Assembly: GCA_023380515.1 (NCBI GenBank)
Contig: JAMCRH010000104.1
Coordinates: 1-9,084, forward strand
Reading direction: 5' to 3'
Source: Gammaproteobacteria bacterium
GTDB taxonomy: Bacteria; Pseudomonadota; Gammaproteobacteria; Enterobacterales; Alteromonadaceae
DNA: 9,084 nt
Part shown: positions 7,548-9,084 of the stretch, piece by piece
Layout: every line of letters begins with the position of its first letter
Numbering within the stretch: position 1 is the first letter of the stretch
Position numbers and translations under genes: made by a program
Notes under the pieces: model-generated
Told to the model about the DNA's origin: nothing
The model's database searches: none
The model's input: only the letters and a program-made list of their open reading frames with translations

Positions 7548-7569
7548 TCAATAACAAATCAATAACAGT
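7548..7569 (+). promoter_or_regulatory. Two 11-bp direct repeats upstream of the winged-helix regulator
   Basis: TCAATAACAAA and TCAATAACAGT lie back to back (9 of 11 identical), about 120 bp before the regulator's start codon. An 11-bp period puts both on the same face of the helix, the usual layout of OmpR/PhoB-type sites, and the next gene encodes such a DNA-binding domain. The rest of the gap 7437-7688 holds no ORF, RNA gene or terminator that I can support; a loosely promoter-like TGTTATGCTAT lies at 7614-7624. Confidence 0.3.
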
Positions 7570-7688
7570 TCACCCTCAAAACACATCCTGTGGTCATCTC
7601 TAAAGATTGCTTATGTTATGCTATGTCCCACACAAGACCTAGTTAAAGGCCGTACTTGAAATAAATTTTTACGATAACAATAAATAAT

Positions 7689-8474
7689 ATGAATACGCCG
7701 AATATTTTGTTGAATGAGTCAGTTGAAAATCTTACTTCGTCTTCTTGCCACGCTTCGGAAACCCCCAATTATCAGCGTCACTTCATGATCATTGAAAAAG
7801 CGCCCGAATTATGGATGAAGTTACAACCCCAAATTGTGGGACGCGGTGACCATATTACAGCCAGTAACACCGTTATTGGCATTGAAGACATACTTTCTTG
7901 TCAGGCTGTCGATGCAGTGCTCATTCGGTTAGAGGGTGAAGCCGATTTACTGTCCGCATCGCTCAATCTTCGAGAAAACTACCCCTACTTGCCCATTATT
8001 CACATCGGCGATGAGTCGCTATCGTCGGATACACTCAACACGCCTCAGCATTATGAACAAATCAATATTAATTTGCCGTTAACTGACCTAATCACACACA
8101 TTGATCGTATTGTCGGAGAAAGTAGGCATAGACTTTCTCTGCTCAATAAGCAACTCATTTGGCATTACTGCTCGGCCAGCAACCGGTTGATTGATGCCAA
8201 ACACAACAGCATCCAACTCACAGCCAATGAAGGGCGTTTCATTGCCGTTATCATGCAGTTTTCTGCCCAACAAGTCATTTCACGCCATGCTTTCGCCGTC
8301 GGACTCAATAAAGAGCATGCCAAAGGACTTGATAAACTGCTGAACGTTATTGCCTCTCGACTTCGTAACAAAGTGGCACAACACTCTAACCAGCCTTTTG
8401 AACTCACCTTAATTCGGGGTTCTGGTATTAAATTTGTAGGCGAAATTCATCGTCTACCCCAATTGGATTGTTAA
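7689..8474 (+). CDS. Degenerate receiver-like protein with OmpR-type winged-helix domain
   Basis: This 261-residue probable DNA-binding regulator has a C-terminal part (about 158-251) reading as a Trans_reg_C winged helix: LTANEGRFIAVIM (177-189), VISRHAFAVGL (196-206), a recognition-helix region LLNVIASRLRNKV (217-229) and the wing IRGSGIKFVGEI (242-253). Residues 31-142 have the strand rhythm of a receiver (HFMIIEK, DAVLIRLEG, LPIIHIGDES, ININLPLTDLITHI), but the phospho-acceptor Asp is replaced by Arg (about R80), the acidic pair is missing and the conserved Lys before Pro is Leu. It should not be controlled by ordinary Asp phosphorylation. The first 30 residues look unstructured. ATG 7689 has an A/T-rich leader and no Shine-Dalgarno. 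The CheB-domain gene starts 3 bp after the stop, so the two are probably cotranscribed. The target genes are unknown. Confidence 0.8.
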   Translation: MNTPNILLNESVENLTSSSCHASETPNYQRHFMIIEKAPELWMKLQPQIVGRGDHITASNTVIGIEDILSCQAVDAVLIRLEGEADLLSASLNLRENYPYLPIIHIGDESLSSDTLNTPQHYEQININLPLTDLITHIDRIVGESRHRLSLLNKQLIWHYCSASNRLIDAKHNSIQLTANEGRFIAVIMQFSAQQVISRHAFAVGLNKEHAKGLDKLLNVIASRLRNKVAQHSNQPFELTLIRGSGIKFVGEIHRLPQLDC

Positions 8475-8477
8475 CAC

Positions 8478-8957
8478 ATGAACAAAACAGCCGCTCACAG
8501 CACCAAAGCCTATAAAGACCTTTTTGTTGTCGCCATAGGTGCTTCAGCGGGTGGCCTGGAAGCCTTAGAAAAATTCTTCTCTACCTGTCCAGCCGATACT
8601 GGTATGGCATTTGTGGTCGTGCAACACCTTTCACCCGATCACAAAAGCATGATGTCTGATTTATTGGCGCGATATACCAAAATGCCAATCAAAGTCGTCG
8701 AGCATGGCATGCTATTAGAGGCCAATTGTGTTTACCTCATCCCTGCCGGAAATTTGATGCGCATGGAAGGCAACAAGTTTCTCTTAACAAAAAAATCACC
8801 GCATGTCTTCACATTGCCTATCGACATTTTTTTCAGTTCGCTTGCTCAGTATTTCCAAGCACACACCATAGGCGTTATTCTTTCAGGAACGGGATCCGAT
8901 GGCACCCGTGGCGCCTATGCGATTAATGAAGCGGGCGGCTTGTTATTAGCCCAAGAC
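8478..8957 (+). pseudogene. CheB methylesterase-domain protein, interrupted by an insertion sequence
   Basis: The first 160 codons are a CheB_methylest domain: catalytic Ser in GASAGG (S23), His in VVQHLSPDHKS (H50), Asp in SGTGSDGT (D141). CheB removes methyl groups from chemoreceptor glutamates or deamidates glutamines. There is no receiver domain in front, and the wording (ADTGMAFVVVQHLSPDHKS, LPIDIFFSSLA) resembles the N-terminus of large CheB-CheR(-PAS-kinase) fusions more than chemotaxis CheB; which one it was cannot be seen here. After AQD (158-160) the family sequence stops. The frame runs 20 more codons, which I attribute to insertion-sequence DNA, to TAA at 9018-9020. The last part of the domain, normally containing FDGMPRSA, is missing. 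There is no strong Shine-Dalgarno; the start 3 bp after the upstream stop suggests translational coupling. Confidence 0.85.
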
Positions 8958-9084
8958 TGTCAATCAGCATCCAAATTTGACCAGTTGTCAGCGTTGAAAT
9001 TTGACCACCCCAGACCCTAAAAAATGAGATAGTTAAATTACGTATTTTTCTTCCTGTGTTTGAAGCGGTAGGAATCATTTCCTG
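8958..9084 (-). mobile_element. IS21-family insertion sequence, istB-side end
   Basis: The element continues beyond the window. Two terminal-repeat-like units lie in tandem: TGTCA-N10-AAATTTGACCA (8958-8983) and TGTCA-N6-AAATTTGACCA (8986-9007). Multiple terminal repeats starting with TG are typical of IS21 elements, and the IstB C-terminus is encoded just inside, pointing inward to outward as expected. I place the outer end at 8958 because CheB homology ends exactly at 8957; 8986 is the alternative. The 4-8 bp target duplication cannot be checked because the other end is outside the window. Confidence 0.75.
9038..9084 (-). CDS. istB: IstB-like ATP-binding transposition protein, C-terminal end only
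   Basis: The minus strand from the right edge reads GNDSYRFKHRKKNT followed by TAA at 9038-9040; the partial edge codon (xCA) is compatible with Thr. From memory, many IS21-family IstB proteins end in ...HHCxIIETGNDSYRFK plus a short tail, so this short match is distinctive. IstB is the AAA+ helper ATPase that selects target DNA for the IstA transposase. Only 15 codons are visible, so whether the gene is intact cannot be judged. Confidence 0.75.
   Translation of the reverse strand, partial: GNDSYRFKHRKKNT

Noticed and set aside
8088..8407. Two minus-strand ORFs inside the winged-helix regulator
   Set aside because: They are antisense shadows of a frame with a clear winged-helix domain; no ribosome sites.

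Overview
This window looks like chromosomal DNA from a gammaproteobacterium of moderate G+C content. The evidence is a WaaC lipid A-core heptosyltransferase close to the E. coli protein (with the catalytic residues at nearly the same numbers), a gltX gene followed by tRNA-Ala(GGC), and a second tRNA-Glu/tRNA-Gly pair. I cannot name the genus.

Left part (1-4807, all minus strand): a two-gene unit of waaC followed by a large FAD/4Fe-4S 2-hydroxyacid dehydrogenase of the YdiJ/Dld type, the start of the second gene lying inside the 3' end of the first. This unit has suffered a head-to-tail duplication of 1,542 bp (1049-2590 repeated as 2591-4132) that appears base-perfect. Read in the direction of transcription the order is: intact waaC, a truncated dehydrogenase (N-terminal 395 native residues), a waaC 3' fragment, then a dehydrogenase that is open all the way to the left edge. 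One good copy of each gene is therefore kept, with two broken partial copies between them. Either this is a very recent duplication or it is an assembly artefact.

Middle (4966-6723, minus strand): gltX (TTG start behind a strong Shine-Dalgarno) is followed by a tRNA cluster, Ala(GGC)-Glu(UUC)-Gly(GCC). A fully consensus sigma-70 promoter (TTGACA, 17 bp, TATAAT) lies between gltX and tRNA-Ala. No clear terminator separates tRNA-Gly from waaC.

Right part (6909-9084, plus strand): a small DUF2062 membrane protein diverges from gltX. After a 252-bp gap comes a two-gene unit: a protein with a degenerate receiver-like N-terminus and an OmpR-type winged-helix C-terminus, then, 3 bp later, a CheB methylesterase-domain protein. 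The CheB reading frame is cut after its conserved AQD by the end of what I read as an IS21-family insertion sequence: the minus strand at 9038-9084 encodes the characteristic IstB C-terminus GNDSYRFK, and the DNA in between carries two copies of a TGTCA...AAATTTGACCA terminal-repeat unit.

I see no CRISPR array, phage genes or obviously new defence system. The items of real interest are the tandem duplication, the IS-interrupted regulator/CheB module and its direct-repeat upstream region.
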